From the NCBI GenBank assembly GCA_026706665.1, contig JAPOYI010000049.1, positions 1 through 45,354 of the forward strand: a DNA stretch of 45,354 bases. The letters run 5' to 3'. This DNA comes from Gammaproteobacteria bacterium. GTDB lineage: Bacteria > Pseudomonadota > Gammaproteobacteria > Pseudomonadales > Azotimanducaceae. Both the position numbers and the translations under genes were made by a program. The notes beneath the pieces are model-generated. The model was not told where the DNA came from and searched no databases. It was given only the letters and a program-made list of their open reading frames with translations. Positions 17,763-25,841 of this stretch are shown one piece after another. Position 1 is the first letter of the stretch. Every line of letters starts with the position of its first letter.

Positions 17763-17838
17763 CGGCGTTTCCGAACGCATCAGCGGTCGGGGTATCTCCC
17801 CCGGCTGAAGGCTCCTTGGACTGCAATAGCGCATTCGG

Positions 17839-17855
17839 CGCACCAGATTGGTGCG
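17839..17855. promoter_or_regulatory. NtrC-like enhancer palindrome
   Basis: CGCACCA-GAT-TGGTGCG is a perfect inverted repeat and keeps the GCAC-N7-GTGC frame of NtrC (GlnG) binding sites. It is centred near 17847, about 110 bases upstream of the start expected from the sigma-54 promoter, a usual distance for an enhancer-binding activator. The identification rests on motif and position only. A second, weaker inverted repeat (GCCCG/CGGGC, about 17884-17905) lies between it and the promoter. Confidence 0.6.
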
Positions 17856-17928
17856 TCGCGAGCCCTTCCCTTGGTCATAGGATGCCCGCACCCGCCGATT
17901 TCGGGCGCGTGTTCTTCAATTTTGGCGG

Positions 17929-17945
17929 CTGGCACGATGCTTGCA
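17929..17945 (+). promoter_or_regulatory. Sigma-54 (RpoN) promoter of the guanidine operon
   Basis: CTGGCACGATGCTTGCA matches the -24/-12 consensus TGGCACG-N4-TTGC(A/T) at every defined position, with GG at 17931-17932 and GC at 17943-17944. Transcription should begin about 12 bases further on, near 17956, just before the riboswitch aptamer at 17984. Sigma-54 control together with the upstream NtrC-like site would tie the operon to nitrogen limitation. Confidence 0.8.
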
Positions 17946-17983
17946 CCGTAGGCGGCGTGGGACAGAACAGTCCGCATAGGAAA

Positions 17984-18116
17984 GCTAGGGTTCCGGCCTT
18001 CCCCAAGGCGTCTGGTCCAAGAGCTTTCGGCCTCCCCTGGAGTGGGCGTCCGCCGCAATTGCGGTGGCGCCTCTCCCTTATAGCGAGGTTACACGGAGGG
18101 ACAAAAGCCCGGGAGA
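17984..18116 (+). promoter_or_regulatory. Guanidine-I riboswitch (ykkC class)
   Basis: The conserved blocks of the ykkC/guanidine-I aptamer are in order: GCTAGGGTTCCGG at 17984-17996, CTGGTCCAAGAG near 18011-18022, and ACACGGAGGGACAAAAGCCC followed by GGGAGA at 18091-18116. The segment between them forms a variable GC-rich stem. The aptamer binds free guanidinium. The expression platform is not obvious. TAAGGG at 18145-18150, which contains the ribosome site of the first gene, is exactly complementary to CCCTTA at 18075-18080 inside the aptamer, suggesting control of translation. GGAGA/TCTCC (18112-18128) could form a further small hairpin. No terminator with a T-run is seen. Confidence 0.92.
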
Positions 18117-18156
18117 TTGCCTGTCTCCATCTGTGAACCAAGGCTAAGGGACAACC

Positions 18157-19224
18157 ATGAAAATTCGCTTTCTGAAACCGTTCTGCGCCACCGTGGTGGC
18201 GGCGCTTTTGTCTTTCGCGCTCCCGGCTTCGGCCAAGGACGACTACAGGATCGCCTGGAGCATCTACGTCGGATGGATGCCGTGGGGATATGCGTCCGAT
18301 GCCGGGATCGTCGACAAGTGGGCGGAGAAGTACGGCATCACCATCGAGGTCGTGCAGTTCAACGACTACATCGAATCCATCAATCAGTACACGGCCGGGG
18401 CCTTCGACGGCTGCACCATGACCAACATGGATGCGCTGACGATTCCGGCGGCGGGCGGCGTGGATTCGACGGCACTCATCGTCGGTGACTTCTCCAACGG
18501 CAACGACGGGATATTGCTGAAGGGCGCCGGCGCAGAGCTTGCCGACATCGAGGGCCGGCAGGTCAACCTGGTGGAGCTCTCCGTGTCGCACTACACGCTT
18601 GCCCGGGCGCTCGACTCCGTCGGCCTGACGGAGAGGGATGTGCGGGTGGTCAACACCTCGGACGCTGACATGGTGGCGGCATTCGCGACCGACGACGTGA
18701 CGTCGGTGGTCACGTGGAATCCGCTGTTGTCGGAGATCCTGGCGATGCCCGACGTCACCAATGTCTTCGATTCCGCCAGCATCCCGGGAGAGATCATCGA
18801 CATGCTGGTAGTGAACACCGAGACCCTCGCCGCGGACCCGCGGCTCGGCAAGGCATTGGCCGGCGCCTGGTACGAGACCATGGCCATCATGTCCGATGCG
18901 GGCGATGCGGGTGATGCGGCCAAGAGCCTGATGGCAACGGCTTCGGGGACGGACCTTGCGGGATACAACGGGCAGCTTGCGGCAACGCGCATGTTTTTCG
19001 ACGCGGCGCCGGCCGTGGAGTTCGTGCGCTCGGACGATGTCGCGACGACCATGAAGAACGTCGCGGCGTTCTCGTTCAAGCACGGGCTGCTGGGAGAAGG
19101 TGCGCCAGACAGCGAGTTCATCGGCATCGCGTATCCCGGAGGCAAGGTGTTCGGTTCGACGGACAATGTGAAGCTCCGTTTCGACGATACTTACATGCGC
19201 ATGGCGGCCGACGGAGAGCTGTAA
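18157..19224 (+). CDS. Guanidine-operon ABC transporter, periplasmic substrate-binding protein
   Basis: A 355-aa protein with a cleavable signal peptide (MKIRFLKPFCATVVAALLSF then ALPASA before KDDYR) and an NMT1/SsuA-like binding fold starting at YRIAWSIYVGWMPWGYA. It is of the type labelled 'urea carboxylase-related' transporter. By its position after the guanidine riboswitch and before the permease, ATPase and guanidine-degrading enzymes, it most likely captures guanidine or a guanidine-containing compound in the periplasm. The ATG has AAGGG six bases upstream, and that site may be occluded by the riboswitch. A short repetitive stretch (DAGDAGDAAKS) lies near residue 247. Confidence 0.9.
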   Translation: MKIRFLKPFCATVVAALLSFALPASAKDDYRIAWSIYVGWMPWGYASDAGIVDKWAEKYGITIEVVQFNDYIESINQYTAGAFDGCTMTNMDALTIPAAGGVDSTALIVGDFSNGNDGILLKGAGAELADIEGRQVNLVELSVSHYTLARALDSVGLTERDVRVVNTSDADMVAAFATDDVTSVVTWNPLLSEILAMPDVTNVFDSASIPGEIIDMLVVNTETLAADPRLGKALAGAWYETMAIMSDAGDAGDAAKSLMATASGTDLAGYNGQLAATRMFFDAAPAVEFVRSDDVATTMKNVAAFSFKHGLLGEGAPDSEFIGIAYPGGKVFGSTDNVKLRFDDTYMRMAADGEL

Positions 19225-19257
19225 TCAGCACTCTCCTGTTGGGGGAGCCTCAGCACC

Positions 19258-20070
19258 ATGCGTCTCATCAACCTCCGCCCGAGCAGGGGCGCGGCGCTCA
19301 TCGTCGCGGCCCTGCCGTTCGCGGCGCTCATCGTCGTCTACCTGGTCTTTTCGGATCTCAGGATCGAGGCCAACCCGAATGACAAGCTGCTCCCGAGCAT
19401 GGAGTCGTTCGCCGAGGCGATACGCCGCATGGCTTTCGAGCCGAGCGTGCGCACGGGAGAGATCCTGCTGTGGGCGGATACGGCGGCGAGCCTCCAGCGG
19501 TTGTTCATCGGCATCGGGGTCAGTGCGCTCGCCGGATTCACGTTCGGCATCCTGAACGGGCTGATCCCGTGGTTCTCCGCGACGTGGTCGCCGCTGGTGC
19601 GGGTGGTCTCGATGATTCCGCCGATGGCCGTGCTGCCGATACTGTTCATCACGTTCGGTCTGGGCGAACTGGCCAAGGTCGTGCTGATCGTCTTCGGCAC
19701 GGCGCCGTTCATCATGCGTGACCTCGAGCAGCGGGTGCGCGAACTCCCGCGGGAGCAGATCGTCAAGGCGCAGACGCTGGACGCGAACACCTGGCAGATC
19801 GTCGTGCGGGTCGTCGCGCCCCAGGTGTTGCCGAGGCTCATGGACGCCGTGCGTCTTTCGCTGGGCGCCGCCTGGCTGTTCCTGATCGCGGCGGAGGCCA
19901 TCGCCTCGACGGAGGGTCTCGGCTACCGGATCTTCCTCGTGCGCCGTTACCTCGCCATGGACGTCATCCTGCCCTACGTGGCATGGATCACGCTGCTCGC
20001 CTTCCTGCTTGACGTGGGGTTCCGCAGGTTCAATGCGTTCTTCTTTCCGTGGTATGGGACGAGTCGATGA
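19258..20070 (+). CDS. Guanidine-operon ABC transporter permease
   Basis: A 270-aa inner-membrane permease of the SsuC/TauC type with about six transmembrane segments. The cytoplasmic EAA-loop that contacts the ATPase is visible around VRELPREQIVKAQTLDANTW and the following VVAPQVLPRLMDAVRLSLG. The N-terminal 35 residues contain the first membrane segment, followed by a periplasmic stretch before the transporter fold. The gene lies 33 bases after the binding-protein gene, and its stop overlaps the ATPase start. Confidence 0.92.
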   Translation: MRLINLRPSRGAALIVAALPFAALIVVYLVFSDLRIEANPNDKLLPSMESFAEAIRRMAFEPSVRTGEILLWADTAASLQRLFIGIGVSALAGFTFGILNGLIPWFSATWSPLVRVVSMIPPMAVLPILFITFGLGELAKVVLIVFGTAPFIMRDLEQRVRELPREQIVKAQTLDANTWQIVVRVVAPQVLPRLMDAVRLSLGAAWLFLIAAEAIASTEGLGYRIFLVRRYLAMDVILPYVAWITLLAFLLDVGFRRFNAFFFPWYGTSR

Positions 20071-20876
20071 TGGGCGACCACCCTGGGGCACTCATTCGCG
20101 TCTCGCAGCTATGGAAGAGCTACCCCGACACGGCGGTTCTGGAACGGATCAACCTCGAGGTGGAGCGAAACGAGTTCGTCACGGTGGTGGGCGCATCCGG
20201 CTGCGGCAAGACGACGTTCTTCAAGCTGCTGCTCGGCGAGGAGCAGCCGACCCGTGGCACGATCTTCGTTGGCGGCAAGCCTCTCTCGCCGGAACCCGGC
20301 AAGGATCGCGGCGTGGTGTTTCAGCGTTATTCCGTGTTTCCCCATCTCACCGTGCTGGAAAACGTGCTCCTTGGACTGGAACTGCGCCGTTCCAAGTTTC
20401 TCTGCCGCAGCTTCGGCCGCCGGCGACGGGAGGAGCTGGAGCAGTGCGAGGAGATGCTCGACCGCGTGGGGTTGTTGCCGTCGGCGAATGCCTATCCGGA
20501 TGCCCTGTCAGGGGGAATGCAGCAGCGGCTGGCCCTGTCGCAGACGCTGATCACGGGACCCGAGATACTGTTGTTGGACGAGCCGTTCGGGGCGCTCGAT
20601 CCGGGCATTCGCTCTGACATGCATGAACTCGTTCGCGAGCTGTACAGGGAACTCAAGCTCACGGTGCTGATGATCACCCACGACCTGTCGGAAGGGTTTC
20701 GGCTCGGGACGCGGCTCCTGGTCTTCGACAAGGTGCGCGTGGACCCGCAGGCGCCGGAGGCCTACGGCGCCACCATCACGTATGACGTGCCAGTGACGCG
20801 AAACCGGAACAACGGAAACGGTCTTGCGGACGTTTCGCAGGCCCGGGTGCAGGGAACGGGCGCGGGAAACGCATAG
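20067..20876 (+). CDS. Guanidine-operon ABC transporter ATP-binding protein
   Basis: A 269-aa ABC ATPase. Walker A is GASGCGKTT, the Q-loop is in GVVFQRYSVFPHLTV, the signature is ALSGGMQQRLALSQ, Walker B is ILLLDEPFGALDPG and the switch histidine is in MITHDLSEGF. It powers uptake through the preceding permease. The ATG at 20067 overlaps the permease stop, with a second ATG right after it. The upstream GTG at 20049 lies inside the permease and is less likely. The last 45 residues extend past the core fold and are hydrophilic. Confidence 0.92.
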   Translation: MMGDHPGALIRVSQLWKSYPDTAVLERINLEVERNEFVTVVGASGCGKTTFFKLLLGEEQPTRGTIFVGGKPLSPEPGKDRGVVFQRYSVFPHLTVLENVLLGLELRRSKFLCRSFGRRRREELEQCEEMLDRVGLLPSANAYPDALSGGMQQRLALSQTLITGPEILLLDEPFGALDPGIRSDMHELVRELYRELKLTVLMITHDLSEGFRLGTRLLVFDKVRVDPQAPEAYGATITYDVPVTRNRNNGNGLADVSQARVQGTGAGNA

Positions 20877-20889
20877 GGGAGACAGACGC

Positions 20890-21621
20890 ATGAGCGAGGC
20901 GAACACGTATCGGGACACGTTGCCGGGCGGACGACACTGGTCGTTCCTGGCGCGAGGCGGGACGACGCTGGAACTCGCGGATATCGAGGGTGGCGGCAAC
21001 GTCGGCATGCTGTTCTACAACCCGGCCAACCCGCTGGAGCGGCTCAATCTGCCGGACACCCTCAAGTGCCAGCACACCTTCAAGCTGACTGCCGGACACT
21101 GCCTCTATTCGGACATGGGACGGATCTTCTGCTCGATCACGGCGGACAGCGTCGGCTGGCACGACGCGTCGAGCGGCACCTGCAATGCCGAAATCGTGGC
21201 GGGCAAGTGGGGGACCCGCGACTACCAGGAAGCGCGCAACGACTACTACCGCAATGGCCGGGACTGCTTCCTCATCGAACTTGGCAAGTACGGGCTCGGC
21301 CGGCGCGACATGGCTGCCAACGTGAACTGGTTCAGCCGGGTGGACGTCACGGAACACGGCGACATGGTCCTGGCCGAGGGCCATTCGCCGCCGGGCGCCA
21401 GCCTGACCCTGCGTTTCGAGATGGATACGTTGGTGCTGATGCACACATGTCCGCATCCGCTGGATGCGTCGCCGGAATACCTGAGGAAGCCCATCGGGTA
21501 TGCGGTCGGCGTGGCGCCGCCGGTCGCCGATGACGATCCCTGCCGTCTCTCCCGTGAAGAGAACAGCCGGGGTTTCCTGAACAACGCGCTGTACCTGTTG
21601 GGAACGGGAGATTCGTCATGA
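20890..21621 (+). CDS. DUF1989 protein, carboxyguanidine deiminase subunit (UcaA1-type)
   Basis: A 243-aa DUF1989 protein of the 'urea carboxylase-associated protein 1' group. Such pairs have been shown elsewhere to be the two subunits of carboxyguanidine deiminase (CgdAB), which converts carboxyguanidine to allophanate and ammonia. Conserved elements include [12 protein letters not shown] (about 95-106), with histidine and cysteine likely to bind metal, and [10 protein letters not shown] later. The start ATG at 20890 has GGGGAGA in front. The longer frame from 20824 runs through the ATPase gene. The stop overlaps the partner's ATG (ATGA). Confidence 0.9.
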   Translation: MSEANTYRDTLPGGRHWSFLARGGTTLELADIEGGGNVGMLFYNPANPLERLNLPDTLKCQHTFKLTAGHCLYSDMGRIFCSITADSVGWHDASSGTCNAEIVAGKWGTRDYQEARNDYYRNGRDCFLIELGKYGLGRRDMAANVNWFSRVDVTEHGDMVLAEGHSPPGASLTLRFEMDTLVLMHTCPHPLDASPEYLRKPIGYAVGVAPPVADDDPCRLSREENSRGFLNNALYLLGTGDSS

Positions 21622-22259
21622 TGCGGGAAAGCAGCCACTCCGTGGAGGACGCGTATCGCGTCGAGATCGTGGGCGCTGGCGACTACTGGATGGAGGAGGT
21701 CAGGGCGGGCGAGACGTTCCGCATTACCGACCTCAAGGGAAACCAGGCCGTGGACACGCTGTTCTTCAACGCAGATCGTCCCCACGAGCGGTATAGCGCC
21801 TTCGACACGGTGCGCGAACAGCGCAACCTGTACCTCACGGTGGGCACGACCCTGGTATCCGACGAGGGCAACCCCATGCTCGACATCGTCGCGGATACCT
21901 GCGGGCGCCACGACACCCTCGGCGGCGCCTGCGCGGGCGAGAGCAATACCGTTCGCTATGCCCTTGAGAAGAAGACGATGCATTCCTGCCGGGACAGTTG
22001 GCTGCTCGCGGTCAACACGCACACCAAGTGGGGCCTCACCAAGCGCGATCTGACCCACAACATCAACTTCTTCATGAACGTGCCGGTGACTCCCGCAGGT
22101 GGCCTGACATTCGAGGACGGCATCAGCGCGCCCGGCAAATACGTGGAGCTCAAGGCGCGGATGAACGTGCTGGTGCTGATCTCCAACTGTCCGCAGCTCA
22201 ACAACCCCTGCAACGGCTACAACCCGACGCCTGTCGAACTCGCGACCTGGCCGCGCTGA
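21618..22259 (+). CDS. DUF1989 protein, carboxyguanidine deiminase subunit (UcaA2-type)
   Basis: The second DUF1989 subunit, 213 aa. [18 protein letters not shown] is the counterpart of the HD...GC motif in the first subunit. [19 protein letters not shown] and [11 protein letters not shown] complete the family pattern. With its partner it should deiminate carboxyguanidine made by the carboxylase encoded next, whose ATG begins one base after this stop. Which of the two corresponds to CgdA and which to CgdB I cannot assign from sequence alone. Confidence 0.9.
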   Translation: MMRESSHSVEDAYRVEIVGAGDYWMEEVRAGETFRITDLKGNQAVDTLFFNADRPHERYSAFDTVREQRNLYLTVGTTLVSDEGNPMLDIVADTCGRHDTLGGACAGESNTVRYALEKKTMHSCRDSWLLAVNTHTKWGLTKRDLTHNINFFMNVPVTPAGGLTFEDGISAPGKYVELKARMNVLVLISNCPQLNNPCNGYNPTPVELATWPR

Positions 22260-22260
22260 C

Positions 22261-25200
22261 ATGTTCGAACGCGTGCTGATCGCCAACCGGGGCGCCATCG
22301 CGGTGCGCATCGCGCGCACCCTGCGGCAAATGGGCATCCATAGCGTTGGCGTATACGCGGAATCGGACCGGGATTCGCTGCACCTGTCCGCGGTGGACCA
22401 GGCCTGCCCGCTGGGTGACGGCGGCGCGAGCGATACCTACATCAACGAGGACAAGCTGTTCGAGATCATCGACCGCACCGGTGCCGAAGCCGTGCATCCG
22501 GGTTACGGCTTCCTGAGTGAGAACGCGGGCTTCGCGGAACGGCTCGCCGAGCGCGGCGTGGTGTTCATCGGGCCGCCACCGGAGCACATCCGGCGCTTCG
22601 GACTGAAACACGAAGCGCGCGCGATCGCTTCGCATGCGGGCGTGCATCTCTTGCCCGGCAGCGGGCTGCTCCGCAGCGTGGAGGAAGCCGTGATTGCGGC
22701 CGAGCGCATCGGCTATCCAGTGATGCTGAAGAGCACTGCCGGCGGCGGCGGTATCGGCATGCGGCGGGCGGACGGCGCAGCCGAACTGGAGGAGGCGTTC
22801 GACCGTATCCGGCGGCTGGCGGCGACCAACTTCGGTGACGATGACCTGTACCTGGAGAAACTGATCGCCGCGCCGCGACACGTCGAGGTGCAGGCCTTCG
22901 GCGACGGTCGCGGCGACGTGCTCATCATCGGGGACCGGGACTGCACGCTGCAGCGGCGGCACCAGAAAGTGATCGAGGAGTGTCCGGCGCCGAACCTGCC
23001 GACGGCGGTGCGCGAAGCGCTTCATGCACAAGCCCGCGCGCTCCTTGCCAGCGTCGAGTACCGCATGGCGGGCACCGTGGAGTTTCTCTACGATGCGGCC
23101 GCCCGACGCTTCTACTTCCTCGAGGTGAACACGCGGCTGCAGGTGGAGCACGGCGTGACGGAATGCGTCTACGGCGTCGATCTCGTCGAGTGGATGCTGC
23201 GGCTGGCGGCGGGGTCGTTCCCGCCTCTCTCTCAACTCGCGTTCCGCCCGTCGGGCCATGCGGTACAGGCCCGGGTCTATGCGGAAGATCCGAACCACGC
23301 TTTCCGACCGACGCCGGGCGATGTCTCCCACGCGGAGTTTCCGTCGCGAGAGGGTCTGCGGGTGGATACGTGGTTGCGCTCCGGCGCCAGCGTCTCACCG
23401 TACTTCGACCCCATGCTGGCGAAGGTCATATGTCACGGGCAGACGCGTCAGGACGCCCTGGATGCGCTGTCGGCGGCGTTGCGCGACAGCAGCATCTGCG
23501 GCATCGAGACCAACCTGGACTACCTCGCCCACGCACTGCAGATTCCGGCGTTTCGGGAAGCCCGGATGACCACGGCCAGCCTGGACGAACTGGACTACGT
23601 GCCGGCGAGCTTCGATGTGCTGGAAGGAGGCGCGGCTACCACCGTGCAGTCCTGGCCCGGCCGGCAGGGATACTGGAACGTCGGGGTGCCGCCCTCGGGG
23701 CCGATGGACGATCTTTCGTTTCGGCTCGGCAATCGCCTGGTGGGTAACGCGCCGGACGCGGCGGGCCTCGAGATCGTCGTGCAGGGACCGCAACTGAAAT
23801 TCAACACCGCCGCCACCTGCGCGATCGCGGGTCCCGCTTGCGAAGCGGATCTCGACGGTGAGTTCCTGGCGCCGTGGGCGCCGTTCGATGTCGAGCGCGG
23901 ACAGACGCTGCGCATCGGACGCATCGAGGGCGGCGTGCGTGCGTATCTGCTGGTGGCCGGGGGCATCGATGTCCCGGTCGTGATGGGCTCGACTGCCACC
24001 TTCGCACTCGGCGGAATCGGAGGTTTCAATGGAAGGGCGCTCCGCGCCGGCGACACGATACGCATCCACTCGGCGAACGCGGAAGCGGCAGCGCTCCCGG
24101 CGGAACGGCGTCCCGACTATGCCGCGCGCACAGCCGTCCGCGTGATCATGGGCCCGCACACGTCCCCGGATTTCTTTACCGAGGACGATATCGAGGCGTT
24201 CCTCGCGGCCCGGTGGACGGTGCACTACAACTCGAGCCGCACCGGGGTGCGGCTTGCCGGACCGCAACCCGCTTGGGCGCGGCCGGACGGCGGCGAGGCC
24301 GGCCTGCATCCTTCGAACATTCACGATACGGCGTACGCTTTCGGCAGCGTCGACTTCACCGGAGACATGCCGGTCGTGCTGGGGCCGGATGGTCCGAGCC
24401 TGGGCGGTTTCGTGTGCCCTGCGGCGGTGGTCAACGCCGATCGGTGGAAACTTGGTCAACTCGCACCTGGCGATACCGTCCAGTTCGTGCCGGTCACGGA
24501 GGCCGAAGCTGCACGGCTCGAAGAGGAACACAACGCCTATATCGATAACCTGGACCGCTTCCCCGCCGCGCCTGCCATTGCCGTCAGGCAGGAACCCGTC
24601 ATTCACCCGGCGGGCGGATCGCGGGGGAGTTCGGATTTCGTCATTCGCCGGGCCGGCCAGGAATGGCTGCTGGTCGAGTTCGGCCCCCATGTGCTCGATA
24701 TCGCCCTGCACCTGAGGGCGCACGCGTTCGCCGCGCGGCTCGAGGCGGAAGCCGTGCCGGGTATCGTCGAGAGCACGCTCGGCATTCGCTCGTTGCAGAT
24801 TCGCTTCGACCGGACCCGCTGGAATGCCGAATCCCTCGCCGCCTGGCTCGTGCCCATGCTGGAAGAGACTGACCGCATCGACGGCATGGCGCCGGAGTCG
24901 CGCATCGTCCGATTGCCGCTGTCGTGGGACGATCCCGCATGCAGGGAAGCGGTGCAGCGGTACATGCGCGTCGTTCGCGAAGACGCGCCCTGGTGCCCGG
25001 ACAACATCGAGTTCATTCGCCGCATCAACGGACTCGACGACGCGGACGCCGTGAAGGACATCGTATTCGGCGCCAGCTATCTCGTGATGGGCCTGGGCGA
25101 CGTGTACCTGGGGGCGCCCGTGGCAACGCCCCTCGACCCCCGGCATCGGCTCGTGACGACGAAGTACAACCCGGCGCGCACCTGGACGGCGGAGAACTCC

Positions 25201-25836
25201 GTCGGTATCGGCGGTTCCTATCTCTGCATCTACGGCATGGAGGGGCCGGGCGGCTACCAGTTCGTGGGCAGGACCCTGCAGGTCTGGAACCGGCACCGGA
25301 TCGGTTCGGCGTTCGACGAGCACTGGCTGCTGCGTCCATTCGACCAGGTCCGATTCTACGAGGTCGATGCCGAAACCCTGCTCGAAATGCGTGAGGCGTT
25401 CCCGCGCGGCGAACTCGAGCTCGATATCCATTCCACCCGGTTCGACTACGGCGACTACGTGCGATTCCTCGACGCGAATGCGGGCGAAATCGGCGCGTTC
25501 ACCGAGAAGCGCAAGCAGGCGTTCGATAGGGAACTCGCAGGTTGGCGCGAGCGGGGGCTGCTGACGTTTGAGACCACCCTTGCCGATGGAGTTGTGGAGG
25601 ACGGCGAAACGCAGGTGGCGCCGGGCGCCACGGTGGTCACCAGTCCCATGGCGGGTTCCATCTGGTCCGTGCGCGATTCGGAGACGGTGTCCCGGGACGA
25701 CGTGCTGATCGTCGTGGAGGCGATGAAATCCGAGTTCGAGATTCGGGCGCCGGTGGCGGGGAAGGTTGCCCTTTCCGTGTCCAGGGGCCAGTTGGTCGCA
25801 CCGGGACAGAGACTCGCGGTGATCGAGCCGGCATAG
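22261..25836 (+). CDS. Biotin-dependent guanidine (urea) carboxylase
   Basis: A 1191-aa single-chain carboxylase. Residues 1 to about 447 are biotin carboxylase with the ATP-grasp loop KSTAGGGGIGMR near 155. From about 470 comes a KipA-like carboxyltransferase part (GVPPSGPMDDLSFRLGN), then a KipI-like part. The C-terminal biotinyl domain has VVEAMKSE with the acceptor lysine K1156. It carboxylates guanidine (or urea) using ATP and bicarbonate. Members were long called urea carboxylase. The riboswitch and both DUF1989 genes argue for guanidine as the true substrate, but no diagnostic active-site residue was checked. Confidence 0.92.
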   Translation: MFERVLIANRGAIAVRIARTLRQMGIHSVGVYAESDRDSLHLSAVDQACPLGDGGASDTYINEDKLFEIIDRTGAEAVHPGYGFLSENAGFAERLAERGVVFIGPPPEHIRRFGLKHEARAIASHAGVHLLPGSGLLRSVEEAVIAAERIGYPVMLKSTAGGGGIGMRRADGAAELEEAFDRIRRLAATNFGDDDLYLEKLIAAPRHVEVQAFGDGRGDVLIIGDRDCTLQRRHQKVIEECPAPNLPTAVREALHAQARALLASVEYRMAGTVEFLYDAAARRFYFLEVNTRLQVEHGVTECVYGVDLVEWMLRLAAGSFPPLSQLAFRPSGHAVQARVYAEDPNHAFRPTPGDVSHAEFPSREGLRVDTWLRSGASVSPYFDPMLAKVICHGQTRQDALDALSAALRDSSICGIETNLDYLAHALQIPAFREARMTTASLDELDYVPASFDVLEGGAATTVQSWPGRQGYWNVGVPPSGPMDDLSFRLGNRLVGNAPDAAGLEIVVQGPQLKFNTAATCAIAGPACEADLDGEFLAPWAPFDVERGQTLRIGRIEGGVRAYLLVAGGIDVPVVMGSTATFALGGIGGFNGRALRAGDTIRIHSANAEAAALPAERRPDYAARTAVRVIMGPHTSPDFFTEDDIEAFLAARWTVHYNSSRTGVRLAGPQPAWARPDGGEAGLHPSNIHDTAYAFGSVDFTGDMPVVLGPDGPSLGGFVCPAAVVNADRWKLGQLAPGDTVQFVPVTEAEAARLEEEHNAYIDNLDRFPAAPAIAVRQEPVIHPAGGSRGSSDFVIRRAGQEWLLVEFGPHVLDIALHLRAHAFAARLEAEAVPGIVESTLGIRSLQIRFDRTRWNAESLAAWLVPMLEETDRIDGMAPESRIVRLPLSWDDPACREAVQRYMRVVREDAPWCPDNIEFIRRINGLDDADAVKDIVFGASYLVMGLGDVYLGAPVATPLDPRHRLVTTKYNPARTWTAENSVGIGGSYLCIYGMEGPGGYQFVGRTLQVWNRHRIGSAFDEHWLLRPFDQVRFYEVDAETLLEMREAFPRGELELDIHSTRFDYGDYVRFLDANAGEIGAFTEKRKQAFDRELAGWRERGLLTFETTLADGVVEDGETQVAPGATVVTSPMAGSIWSVRDSETVSRDDVLIVVEAMKSEFEIRAPVAGKVALSVSRGQLVAPGQRLAVIEPA

Positions 25837-25841
25837 AGTCC

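Noticed and set aside
18895-18925. GATGCGGGCGATGCGGGTGATGCGG as a tandem repeat of regulatory interest
   Set aside because: It encodes a short DAGDAGDA stretch inside the binding protein and is in frame; simple codon repetition explains it.
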